Source: Nannocystis pusilla (GTDB lineage: Bacteria; Myxococcota_A; Polyangia; Nannocystales; Nannocystaceae). Taken from it: DNA of 64,000 nt. The DNA lies in the NCBI RefSeq assembly GCF_020073745.1, contig NZ_JAIRAU010000015.1, positions 186,001-250,000 on the forward strand, given 5' to 3'. Under the pieces are notes generated by a model. The model was not told the DNA's origin and did no database searches. It saw nothing but the letters and a program-made list of their open reading frames with translations. Positions 8,783-16,547 of this stretch are shown one piece after another; position 1 is the first letter of the stretch, and the number at the start of each line of letters is the position of its first letter. Made by a program: the position numbers and the translations under genes.

Positions 8783-10693
8783 TCAAGCGCCAGGCGAGTA
8801 CCACACCGGGCTGGTCCAGGCGCGCTCCTGGAGCGTGCGCGGGATCGTCGGATCGCTGCACGCGGGCGGGCGGGCGTCCTCGGCGATCGTGAGGCAGTCG
8901 CGCCAGCTCCAGCGGCACACGGGATCCTCGACCACGCGCACGTAGTAGAAGGCGGGGCGCTCGGGGTCGAACTCCGGGTCGCGCCAGAGGCCGCACAGCA
9001 GCGGCGAGCCGCGCTGGTCGGCGCTGCAGGTGGCCTCGTCGACGGTCGAGCCGTCGGGGCCGCCGGCGACGTCGACGACGGTGATCTGGCCGACGCCCTG
9101 GGCGTCTTGCCAGCCCTTGATCACCTGGATCCGCTCGAGCAGCGAGCCCGGGGCGCCCTCGCTGCCGGGGTCCATCTGCGCGCTGACGGCGATCACGGGC
9201 CCGTCGTCGCCTGTCCGATCGGGCAGGGTCGCGCCCATCGGCACGCCGCCGGCCGCCTCGGCCGCGCCGACGAAGTCGCCGCTGTCGCACAGATCGTCGG
9301 CGAGGTCCCAGCCGGCGAACACGCGCACGGCCATGCGCGGCCCGCTGGTGCCGTAGACCTCGCGGCGGCGCAGGGCGTCCCAGAGCGCCTCGCGGCTGTT
9401 CTCCTCGGCCCACACGGCGGTGAGGCCGCCGGGGCCGTTGCGCGCGCCGGCGGGGACGTTGCCGGTGAGGCGCGTGACCGGGTCGCTCTCGCGCTTGCCG
9501 AAGTGACCGGGGTAGCTGGCCTCCTCGACGTTGCCGGGCGTGCCGTTGTGGGTGTCGGTGCCGGCGATGACGCCGAGGCGGAACGGGTTGACGCCGAGGC
9601 GCTGCTCGGCGCCGAGGCCGGCGAGGAGGATCCCGCGCAGGAAGTCGAGGCGCGACACGCAGCCGCGGCCGACCATGCCCTGGCTGCCGGTGCCGTCGCC
9701 GCAGTCGTCGAACGGCAGCGCGCGCAGCTTCTCGAAGTCGCACAGCTCGTCGGGCGGGCCGAGGCCGGCGACGCCCGGCGAGCACTCGGAGTCGCCCTTG
9801 TGTTGGTAGATCTCGAGCAGCGGCTCGAGATCGGCGCGGACCTCGGCGAGCTCGGTCTCGTCGCCGCCGGCGGGGATCTCGGGGGTGAACAGGTTGCCGT
9901 TCGACCAGTTGCTGTTGTGCGGGATCGCCAGGACCTCGCAGCCGGGCAGGCTGTCACGGCAGTCGCCGAGCAATCGCTGCCACAGCTCGCCGGCGGTCGG
10001 CGCCTCGAAGTGCGAGACCGGCAGGTCGGGCACGCGGCTGCTGCGGAAGATGACGTTGCGGTGGAGGTTCGACAGCATGCGCGAGCCGGACCACTCGTAG
10101 GCGACGAAGCTGGTGAACTCGCAGGCGGCGCTGCGGTCGTAGGCGGCCTCGGCGGCCTCCTGCACGCGCGCCCACACGGCCCCGATCCGGGCCGGGCAGT
10201 CGAGCGCCCCGTCGCCGCACAGGTCGCCCCAGCGCATGGCGTCGTCGCCGTCGAGGCCGAGGCCGAAGCTCACGAGCGCGGCGGCCGAGCCGGCGCGGAA
10301 GTCGGTGCAACGCGGCGAGTCGTAGACGGCCGAGCCGGGGGTGGTGCAGCCCTCGACCTCGGCGAGGTACTCGGAGTGGTCGGTGACGGCGGCGAAGTCG
10401 AGCGGGCGCGCCAGCTTGAGCCCCGCGACCTCCTCGCCGCGGGCGAACCGGTAGGCCCCGGCCGGGTCGGTGCGCACGTCGTTGATCCAGGCGTCGAACG
10501 AGTACGAGGTGTGGACGTGGAGGTCGCCGAAGTAGAGGTTGCGCTGCGGGTTGCGCTCGGCGCACGGCTCGCGCCGGTCGACGAACGGCTCCGGCTCCGG
10601 ACGACAGGCCGACTGGCTCATCAGGCATGTCCATGAGGACATGGTGGCGAGGACATGGCGGAGAGGACCTGTGCGAACGGGCAGTCGGGTCAT
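8783..10693 (-). CDS. DUF3604 domain-containing protein (PHP-like metallohydrolase family)
   Basis: A DUF3604 protein of about 636 residues. The metal-binding start YFGDLHVHTSYSFDAW has the HxH of PHP-type hydrolases, followed by AVTDHSEYL and GTDTHNGTPGN, both typical of the family. The reaction is not established. The longest sensible start overlaps the stop of the upstream HupE gene by four bases (ATGA). With that start, the first 24 residues (to TCLMSQS) are encoded by a four-unit 14-bp repeat array. The alternative ATG at 10621 would begin MSQSACRPEPE. Either way no normal signal peptide is visible, although SAC resembles the end of a lipobox. A repeat-type palindrome (CTGTCCGATCGGGCAG) lies inside the gene at 9211-9226. 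Confidence 0.85.
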   Translation of the reverse strand: MTRLPVRTGPLRHVLATMSSWTCLMSQSACRPEPEPFVDRREPCAERNPQRNLYFGDLHVHTSYSFDAWINDVRTDPAGAYRFARGEEVAGLKLARPLDFAAVTDHSEYLAEVEGCTTPGSAVYDSPRCTDFRAGSAAALVSFGLGLDGDDAMRWGDLCGDGALDCPARIGAVWARVQEAAEAAYDRSAACEFTSFVAYEWSGSRMLSNLHRNVIFRSSRVPDLPVSHFEAPTAGELWQRLLGDCRDSLPGCEVLAIPHNSNWSNGNLFTPEIPAGGDETELAEVRADLEPLLEIYQHKGDSECSPGVAGLGPPDELCDFEKLRALPFDDCGDGTGSQGMVGRGCVSRLDFLRGILLAGLGAEQRLGVNPFRLGVIAGTDTHNGTPGNVEEASYPGHFGKRESDPVTRLTGNVPAGARNGPGGLTAVWAEENSREALWDALRRREVYGTSGPRMAVRVFAGWDLADDLCDSGDFVGAAEAAGGVPMGATLPDRTGDDGPVIAVSAQMDPGSEGAPGSLLERIQVIKGWQDAQGVGQITVVDVAGGPDGSTVDEATCSADQRGSPLLCGLWRDPEFDPERPAFYYVRVVEDPVCRWSWRDCLTIAEDARPPACSDPTIPRTLQERAWTSPVWYSPGA

Positions 10694-10694
10694 G
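10625..10694. repeat. 14-bp repeat array at the 5' end of the DUF3604 gene
   Basis: Four units in exact 14-bp phase (10625, 10639, 10653, 10667) plus a partial fifth. They cover the probable start region of the DUF3604 gene and reach the stop codon of the HupE gene. Reading through them gives the odd N-terminal peptide of the DUF3604 protein. Confidence 0.85.
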
Positions 10695-11952
10695 CGGGGC
10701 TCCAGAAGGCGAGGACGCGCTCGAGCGTCCAGGCGACCGCGAGGCCGCCGAGGGCGAGCGCGGGCAGGGCGGACAGCGGGGCGGCGAGGCGGGCGGGCGC
10801 GGCCGCGAGGGCGCGGCGGGCGAGCGCGGCGAGGGCGAGCACGACGGCGGCGGCGAGCAGCTGACCGAGCTCGACGCCGGCGTTGAAGGCGAGCAGCGCG
10901 GGCACGGCGGCGTCGCGCGGGAGGCCGATGTCGGCGAGGGCGCCGGCGAAGCCGAGGCCGTGCAGCAGGCCGCAGGCGGCCGCGAGGCGCCAGGCCGCGG
11001 CCCCCGAGGGGCGCTCGCGGCGGGCCAGGGCGCGGGCGAGGAGGATCAGCGAGACGGCGATGCACGCCTCGACCGGCGGCTGCGGGAGGACCAAAACGCC
11101 GAGGGCGGCGAGCGCGAGGGTGAGGCTGTGCGCGGCCGTGAAGGCCGTGAGCGCTCCCGCCAGCCGCAGCGCGGGGCGGACCAGCAAGGCGAGGCCGGCG
11201 ACGAACAGCAGGTGGTCGGCGCCGCCGAGGATGTGCTCGACGCCGAGCGCGAGGTAGCCCGGCGGCGGGCCCTCGACCGGGGCCAGCGCGACGCTCTGTT
11301 CACCTGGCCGAACGACCATGGTCTGAAGGCCAGCACCATGGCGGCGCAGGCGGACGATCAGCTCGCCGCGGTCGAGGTTGCGCACGACGAGCTCGCCGCG
11401 CACGCGGTCAGGGCCGCAGTCCGCGCGCAGGCGGCCGGGCGGGGCCGGGAGCGGGCGACAGTGCGCGGGCAGCTCGACGGCGAGGTCGCGCGCGTCCGGC
11501 TCGGGCGGGAGCTCGAGCCGACCGTCGAGCCGGCCGCCCTCGGACTCGTCGAGGACGAGGACGGCCGGGCGAAACTCGTGGGCGCTCGCGGGGCGGGTGG
11601 CGAGGAGAGCGGCGAGGAGCGCGGCGAGGCGGAGGGGTGAGATGGTCGAAAGGACAGGTGGCGAGGCGGACCGGCCGGGCTCGGAGGATGTGGTTGAAGA
11701 GACAGGGGACGCCGGGGCGACGAGGGCGCGAGGCGAGGTGGCCGAAGGGACAGGTGATGGGGCGGGCCGGCCGGGCTCGGAGGATGTGGTTGAAGAGACA
11801 GGGGAGGCCGGGGCGACGAGGGCGCGAGGCGAGGTGGCCGAAGGGACAGGCGTGGGGACGGAGCGCCCGGGCGCGAAGGAGGTGGCCGAAGGGACAGGCG
11901 ACGCGAGGGGGCGCCCGGCGCCCGCGCGGCGCGGCTCGTCCGCGGCGCTCAC
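10690..11952 (-). CDS. HupE/UreJ family membrane protein with repeat-encoded N-terminal extension
   Basis: The last 300 residues are a clear HupE/UreJ protein: a signal-like segment ending RPASAHEF, a soluble domain, the hallmark GVEHILGGADHLLF, then about six membrane helices. HupE proteins are linked to nickel or other metal uptake. The only usable in-frame start downstream of the previous gene is GTG at 11952, which overlaps its stop by four bases. This puts about 100 Ser/Pro/Thr-rich residues before the export signal. Those residues are encoded by two 96-bp tandem repeats, so the extension looks like captured repeat DNA rather than a normal domain. The operon is PpiC isomerase, this gene, DUF3604. 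Confidence 0.8.
   Translation of the reverse strand: MSAADEPRRAGAGRPLASPVPSATSFAPGRSVPTPVPSATSPRALVAPASPVSSTTSSEPGRPAPSPVPSATSPRALVAPASPVSSTTSSEPGRSASPPVLSTISPLRLAALLAALLATRPASAHEFRPAVLVLDESEGGRLDGRLELPPEPDARDLAVELPAHCRPLPAPPGRLRADCGPDRVRGELVVRNLDRGELIVRLRRHGAGLQTMVVRPGEQSVALAPVEGPPPGYLALGVEHILGGADHLLFVAGLALLVRPALRLAGALTAFTAAHSLTLALAALGVLVLPQPPVEACIAVSLILLARALARRERPSGAAAWRLAAACGLLHGLGFAGALADIGLPRDAAVPALLAFNAGVELGQLLAAAVVLALAALARRALAAAPARLAAPLSALPALALGGLAVAWTLERVLAFWSPA
11643..11912. repeat. 96-bp tandem repeat built from 14-bp-type motifs
   Basis: Two copies of a 96-bp unit start at 11671 and 11767, with degenerate continuation to about 11912. Each copy carries GAAGAGACAGGGG and GAAGGGACAGG motifs related to the dispersed 14-bp repeat. 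Because 96 is divisible by 3, the frame of the HupE gene on the minus strand stays open and encodes 32-residue repeats (SSTTSSEPGRPAPSPVPSAT and so on). Confidence 0.85.
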
Positions 11953-12803
11953 AGGCCGTGCTCCCGGAGGGCGGCGGCGAGGTCGGGCGGGAGCTCGCGG
12001 AGGTCGGCAGGGTCGGCGCGGCGCAGGTCCTCGAGGGCGAGCCGCACGGCCTCGGCGCGGCGCCGCTCGGCGAGGTCGGCCTGCAGGCGGGCGCGGGCGG
12101 CCGCCAGGGGCAGCAGCTCGGCGGGGGCGCGGGCGTCGACGCGGACGGCGTGGGCGCCGATCTTGGACTGTACGATCGACCATGTCCCTTCGGGCATGCC
12201 CTCGAGGGCAGCCGCGAACTCGGGCCCGAACATGCCGGCGTAGTCGGCGACGGGGCGCAGGCCGAGGCGGCGGGCGTGCGGGCCGGGGTCGCCGAGCCCG
12301 GCCGGATCGGCGCCGGCCTCGAGAGCGCGCGCGAACTCGCGGGCGGCGGCCTCGGGCTCCGCGTGGCGACCGCGCGCGGCCAGGATTTGGGTGAGCGCGA
12401 GCCGGGCGGGCGCGGTGTAGCGCTGGGGCTCGGCGTCGCGCTGGGCCAGCAGGGCGGCGTCGTCGGCGGGGTCGAGGTCGGCGCTCGATTCGTAGGCGAG
12501 GCGCAGCTTCTGGATCAGGCGCCGGCGCACGATCGGGTCGTCGCGGTCGAGGCCGAGGCGCACGGCCTCGCGGACCATGCGCTCGTCGTCGAGGGCCTCG
12601 CGCAGGGCCGCCGCCAGCTCGGCGTCGGCGGGCGCGTGGCCCAGGCGAGCGCCGAGGCCCTGGCGCGCGGCCTCCACGCGGGCGAGGTCGACGCGCATGT
12701 TCGCGTCGGGGTCGGGGCGCACGCGCGCGTGGAGGGCGAACAGGGCCAGCCCCAAGACGAGGAATTGGACGAGCGGTTCGCGGAGGAGGGCGCGCCAGGT
12801 CAA
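11949..12803 (-). CDS. Membrane-anchored peptidyl-prolyl isomerase (PpiC/parvulin type)
   Basis: A 284-residue protein with an N-terminal membrane segment (FLVLGLALFALHARV, about residues 13-27) and a parvulin-like region at about 120-235: RYTAPARLALTQILA, then GPEFAAAL, and finally GTWSIVQSKIGAHAVRV. It should fold extracytoplasmic proteins at the inner membrane. It heads a translationally coupled operon with a HupE protein and a DUF3604 protein, a grouping I recall from other bacteria. That suggests it matures a metal-linked envelope system. A two-unit 14-bp repeat (12180-12207) encodes part of LEGMPEGTWSIV without an obvious length change. Confidence 0.8.
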   Translation of the reverse strand: MTWRALLREPLVQFLVLGLALFALHARVRPDPDANMRVDLARVEAARQGLGARLGHAPADAELAAALREALDDERMVREAVRLGLDRDDPIVRRRLIQKLRLAYESSADLDPADDAALLAQRDAEPQRYTAPARLALTQILAARGRHAEPEAAAREFARALEAGADPAGLGDPGPHARRLGLRPVADYAGMFGPEFAAALEGMPEGTWSIVQSKIGAHAVRVDARAPAELLPLAAARARLQADLAERRRAEAVRLALEDLRRADPADLRELPPDLAAALREHGL

Positions 12804-12951
12804 CGTGCGCGACTATCCCTCGCGGCCCGCGGCGGCGGCAAGGGCCGGCGAGACCGGCCGGCGTGCGTCAAGGCAGAGGCGGGCCGAGCCGCGTGGGATG
12901 CGGGGGCGAAGGGGACTGGCGCGGACGAGCGAGTGGCGTACCATCGCGGCC

Positions 12952-13767
12952 ATGTCACTGGCGGGGCTGGCGAAGGAGACGGTGGCGATCGTCGAGCGCG
13001 GGAGTTACACCTGTCCTTCGGGACAGGTGGTGTCGATCGCAAGCGCGGTCGCGGCGGCCCGCCAGGGCACGGTGCTGTACCGTCCGGACGAATTCGACGC
13101 GCTGCCGGTGCCGCCCGGGAGCGGCGAGGCGCCGCGCATCGAGGTGTGGGCCGACACGACCGGCGGGGCGGCGCGCAAGCTGGTCGAGCAGGGCGCGGCC
13201 GAGGTCGCGGCGCTCAACTTCGCGTCGGCCAAGAACCCGGGCGGCGGGTTCCTCGGCGGGGCCAAGGCGCAGGAGGAAGATCTGGCGCGCTGCTCGGCGC
13301 TCTACCACTGCCTGCTCGAGCAGCGCGAGTACTACGACGTGAACCGCGCGACCGCGTCGATGCTGTACACGGATCACATCATCTGGTCGCCGGGGGTGCC
13401 GTTCTTCCGCGACGAGCGGCTCGACCTGCTCGAGCGGCCGTTCCACGTCGGGATCGTGACGGCGCCGGCCCCCAACGCGGGCGAGCACCTGCGTCGCAAG
13501 GACGGCGGCCGCCCGGCGCTGTCGAAGGCGCTGGCCCGCCGGGCCGAGCGGGTGCTGCGGGTGCTGGCGACGCAGAAGCAAGACACGCTGGTGCTGGGTG
13601 CGTGGGGTTGCGGGGTGTTCCGCAACGACCCGGCCGAGGTGGCCCAGGTGTTCGCCGAGCTGCTCCGCTCGACCTACGCGCGGTCGTTCGCGCGGGTGAT
13701 CTTCGCCATCTACGACAAGAGCCGCGACAAGGGCACGCTCAAGGCGTTCGAGCGGGTGTTCGGCTGA
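12952..13767 (+). CDS. TIGR02452 family protein (microbial PARG-like)
   Basis: A 271-residue protein of the TIGR02452 family, whose fold and key motif match bacterial poly(ADP-ribose) glycohydrolases. The signature NFASAKNPGGGFLGGAKAQEE carries the Gly-Gly-Gly loop and the catalytic Glu pair near residues 82-102. The enzyme would remove ADP-ribose from proteins or DNA, or process ADP-ribosylated metabolites. No toxin or ADP-ribosyltransferase gene is adjacent. A perfect 14-bp-family hairpin (ACCTGTCC-TTCG-GGACAGGT, 13009-13028) lies in the gene and encodes TCPSGQV, at a place where the family normally has a similar short Pro-Ser-Gly segment. Confidence 0.85.
   Translation: MSLAGLAKETVAIVERGSYTCPSGQVVSIASAVAAARQGTVLYRPDEFDALPVPPGSGEAPRIEVWADTTGGAARKLVEQGAAEVAALNFASAKNPGGGFLGGAKAQEEDLARCSALYHCLLEQREYYDVNRATASMLYTDHIIWSPGVPFFRDERLDLLERPFHVGIVTAPAPNAGEHLRRKDGGRPALSKALARRAERVLRVLATQKQDTLVLGAWGCGVFRNDPAEVAQVFAELLRSTYARSFARVIFAIYDKSRDKGTLKAFERVFG
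13009..13028. repeat. Perfect 8-bp-arm hairpin with TTCG loop, inside the TIGR02452 gene
   Basis: ACCTGTCC, loop TTCG, GGACAGGT. It is the cleanest single example of the repeat family in hairpin form. On RNA the loop would be a UUCG tetraloop closed by a C-G pair, a very stable structure. It lies early in the coding sequence, about 19 codons after the start. Confidence 0.85.
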
Positions 13768-13857
13768 CTGTTCGGGCAGGTCGAGGCAGTCCGGGGGCGG
13801 GGGGGCAGATCCGCACGTTGCTGCGCGGCGACCCGCGTTCTGGTATCGCTGCGGACG

Positions 13858-16452
13858 ATGAAGGCTCCCCCCAAGTCGACCATCCCCCCGTTCGAAGCGC
13901 TCACCGAGAAGAAGTTGAAGGCGCTCGGCCAGAAGCTCGACAAGCTCCTCGACGCCAACGGCTTCAAGCACAACAACCTGCTGTGGAAGAGCACCAACGA
14001 CGCGTCGGGGCTGTTGTGGCACCTGGCGCGCCACGGCCTGGTGCTGCAGGAGGTCCGCTCCGCCGGCGTGCTGCGGATCCTCGGCGAGCACACCCACGAC
14101 GTCTCGGCCGCCGACATCATCGCGGTGCTGCGCCGCCTGCCGCCCGACATGGGCGTGCTCGACAAGGGCGAGGCGCGCGAGTGGGCGACGCTGACGCCCG
14201 GCATGCTGACCTCGGTCGACGAGCTCGTCACCGCGGCGTACGTCGCCGACCCCGCGGCGGTGCTGGCGGTCCGCGACGAGCTGTCGGAGAACCTGCAGCT
14301 GGCGATCGACTTCGTCCGCCGCCGCGCGGGCGAGACGATCCCGCCGGCGTCGAGCGTGACGCTGCTGCGCCACCTGGTGACGCACCACCTGAAGCACGGG
14401 CTGGACGGCAACGGGGACGTGCCGTGGATCGAGGGCGGCAAGCGGGTCGAGTTCCGCCTGCGCTCGACGACGGAGGTCGAGCAGCTGGCCTCGCGCTTCG
14501 GGGCGTCGTGGGCCGAGGAGGCGCTGGCGTGGATCCTGCCGCGCGTGCAGGAGTTCCGCTCGCGCTCCGGCGAGATCAGCCGCAACGGCCTGGCCGGGCT
14601 CAAGCTGGCGGCGCTTTCGGACGTGATCTATCTGTTCGGCGACGGCCACTGGGACACGTGGTCGCTGCTGCACGTGCTGGACGCGCGCTCCGACCCGCCG
14701 GCGGCGCTGTTCGCCGCGGCCCAGCAGCTGGCGGCCGAGGGCACGGCGCCGTTCAAGATCGCGGTCGCGCAGCACAGGGAGGTCGAGGAGCCGCGCGCGT
14801 CGAGCAGTGACGACGACGACGCCGACGACGGCGACGAGGACGAGTACGCGAGCGACGACAGCGACGAGTACGACGAGTACGGCGGCGACGACGGCGACGG
14901 CGACGGCGAGCCGGAAGAGGGCGCGATCGAGGAGGCGAGCGGCGAGGACGAGCGGGTCCGGATGCTGGCGTTGATGTTGACGGTCGTCGGCATCGAGCGG
15001 GCCCACGCGGCCGGTCAGGCGATCCCGCCCGAGCTCGACGCGCGCTTCGACCTCGATCGCGTGTACGACAGCGAGGCCGAGACGATCGCGCGGCTCCGCG
15101 GGGTGTTGACGATCCTCGGCCCGGCGCGCACCCACGCGATCCTGCGCGCGCAGCTGGCGAAGGAGTTCTGGTTCGGCAAGGTCAGCGCGTTCCTCGACGT
15201 GCACTTCGAGCGCGGGCTGGTCGAGGAGGCGTTCGCCCGCCTCGCCGCCGGCAAGTACGCGACCGACGCCGGGCTGCTCGGCTACTGCTCGCCGGCGCTG
15301 GTGCCCTACGCGGTCGAGGCGCAGGCGCAGGCGCAGGCGCCCGACATGAAGGCGATGTTCGGCGAGGCGATCCTCTACATGCTCTCGCGCGCGTCGGCTG
15401 AGGGGCAGACGTGGGACGTCGCGCTCGACGAGCACATCCAGCTCGATCAGATCCGCTTCAGCCACGGCGGCAGCAAGGTCGATCCGGTGCTGGCGATGCT
15501 GGCGAAGCTGCCGCTCGAGCGCTGGGTGAAGGTCGTGACGAGCAACCGCGAGCGCTGCGCGGCCGAGCCGTGGCGGCTGGCGCGGGTGCTGCGGACCGAC
15601 GCGCCGCCTGAACTCCTGGACATGGTCTTCCAGGCAGTCATGGCGAGGCGGCAGGCGATCGGCTCGGGCTCGCTGAGCGGGGAGCTGCGCAAGTTCGGGC
15701 GCGAGATCGTGGCGCCGATCCTGCGGGCGTTCGGCGACGCGCCGGCCGAGAACACGCTCATGAAGGAGCTCGAGCGGGCGCTCGCGCCGGAGGTGTTCGC
15801 GGCGGTCAAGGCGGGCCTCGGCAAGGCGGTCGAGACGCCGGAGCAGGAGCTGCGGCGGCTGGCGGCCGAGGTGCCGGGCCCGAAGGTCCGGATCTACCGC
15901 CTGCGCCGCGGCGAGGGCGAGCCGGGCGCCGAGACGGTGGCGCGGATCGGGGGCACGCCGCGCGGGGTGGTCGCGCCGCCGGTCGACCGCGAGGAGCCGA
16001 TGGAGCACGTCATCACGCTCGACCTGGCGCAGTTGCCCGAGCTCGCGGCGCGTTACCCGGGGGCGCGGTCGGTGTCGCTGTACCTGCCCGACCCGCAGAC
16101 CGGCGAGCGCCACAGCCGCGGCGAGCTGGTGTGGACGGCCGAGGCCGACCTCGACGAGGCGCCGGGCTCGACCAAGGGCGCGGCGACGCTGCGGGTCGAG
16201 GCGTTCGACGTCCCCGAGGTCATCTTCGACGAGGGCGGGGCCGACCTCGAGGGCGCGGCCAAGCGCGTGCGAGGGTTCGTCTACTCGTCCCACGGCTACG
16301 TCGGCGGCGGCCCGCTGTGGTTGCAAGACGGCGCTCCGGGCGTCGATCCCGACTTCCTGTTCCAGTTCGACGAGGGCCTCTGCTACATCAACCTCGGCGA
16401 CGCGGGCGTCATGTACGTGTTCGACGGCTACATCGACTGGCAGTGTCACTGA
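13858..16452 (+). CDS. Large protein of unknown function with acidic linker
   Basis: An 864-residue protein I do not recognise as a whole. Residues 1-315 are helical and Lys/Leu-rich. About 316-364 form a very acidic Asp/Glu/Ser/Tyr linker. About 370-690 are again helical with many Ala/Leu segments, like a HEAT-type solenoid. The last 150 residues are beta-rich and end in GFVYSSHGYVGGGPLWLQ and FLFQFDEGLCYINLGDAG. That ending resembles the DUF1963 (YwqG) fold. There is no signal peptide, so it is probably cytoplasmic. Near-repeat motifs occur inside it at 15620-15647. An 11-bp hairpin follows the stop. Confidence 0.8.
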   Translation: MKAPPKSTIPPFEALTEKKLKALGQKLDKLLDANGFKHNNLLWKSTNDASGLLWHLARHGLVLQEVRSAGVLRILGEHTHDVSAADIIAVLRRLPPDMGVLDKGEAREWATLTPGMLTSVDELVTAAYVADPAAVLAVRDELSENLQLAIDFVRRRAGETIPPASSVTLLRHLVTHHLKHGLDGNGDVPWIEGGKRVEFRLRSTTEVEQLASRFGASWAEEALAWILPRVQEFRSRSGEISRNGLAGLKLAALSDVIYLFGDGHWDTWSLLHVLDARSDPPAALFAAAQQLAAEGTAPFKIAVAQHREVEEPRASSSDDDDADDGDEDEYASDDSDEYDEYGGDDGDGDGEPEEGAIEEASGEDERVRMLALMLTVVGIERAHAAGQAIPPELDARFDLDRVYDSEAETIARLRGVLTILGPARTHAILRAQLAKEFWFGKVSAFLDVHFERGLVEEAFARLAAGKYATDAGLLGYCSPALVPYAVEAQAQAQAPDMKAMFGEAILYMLSRASAEGQTWDVALDEHIQLDQIRFSHGGSKVDPVLAMLAKLPLERWVKVVTSNRERCAAEPWRLARVLRTDAPPELLDMVFQAVMARRQAIGSGSLSGELRKFGREIVAPILRAFGDAPAENTLMKELERALAPEVFAAVKAGLGKAVETPEQELRRLAAEVPGPKVRIYRLRRGEGEPGAETVARIGGTPRGVVAPPVDREEPMEHVITLDLAQLPELAARYPGARSVSLYLPDPQTGERHSRGELVWTAEADLDEAPGSTKGAATLRVEAFDVPEVIFDEGGADLEGAAKRVRGFVYSSHGYVGGGPLWLQDGAPGVDPDFLFQFDEGLCYINLGDAGVMYVFDGYIDWQCH

Positions 16453-16489
16453 GCCCCTCCAGCCCGAAGTTCTCCAGGGTTTGCGAGGC

Positions 16490-16517
16490 CACTCTGCGCA
16501 AGCGAGTGCGCAGAGTG
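16490..16517. terminator. Strong hairpin between convergent genes
   Basis: A perfect 11-bp stem, CACTCTGCGCA paired with TGCGCAGAGTG around the loop AGCGAG. It lies in the 95-base gap between the large unknown gene and the converging DUF4215 lipoprotein gene, so it is a likely two-way terminator. No U-tract is present on either side. Confidence 0.65.
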
Positions 16518-16547
16518 CGGTCCATCCGCTCGCGCGTTGCTCGACGC

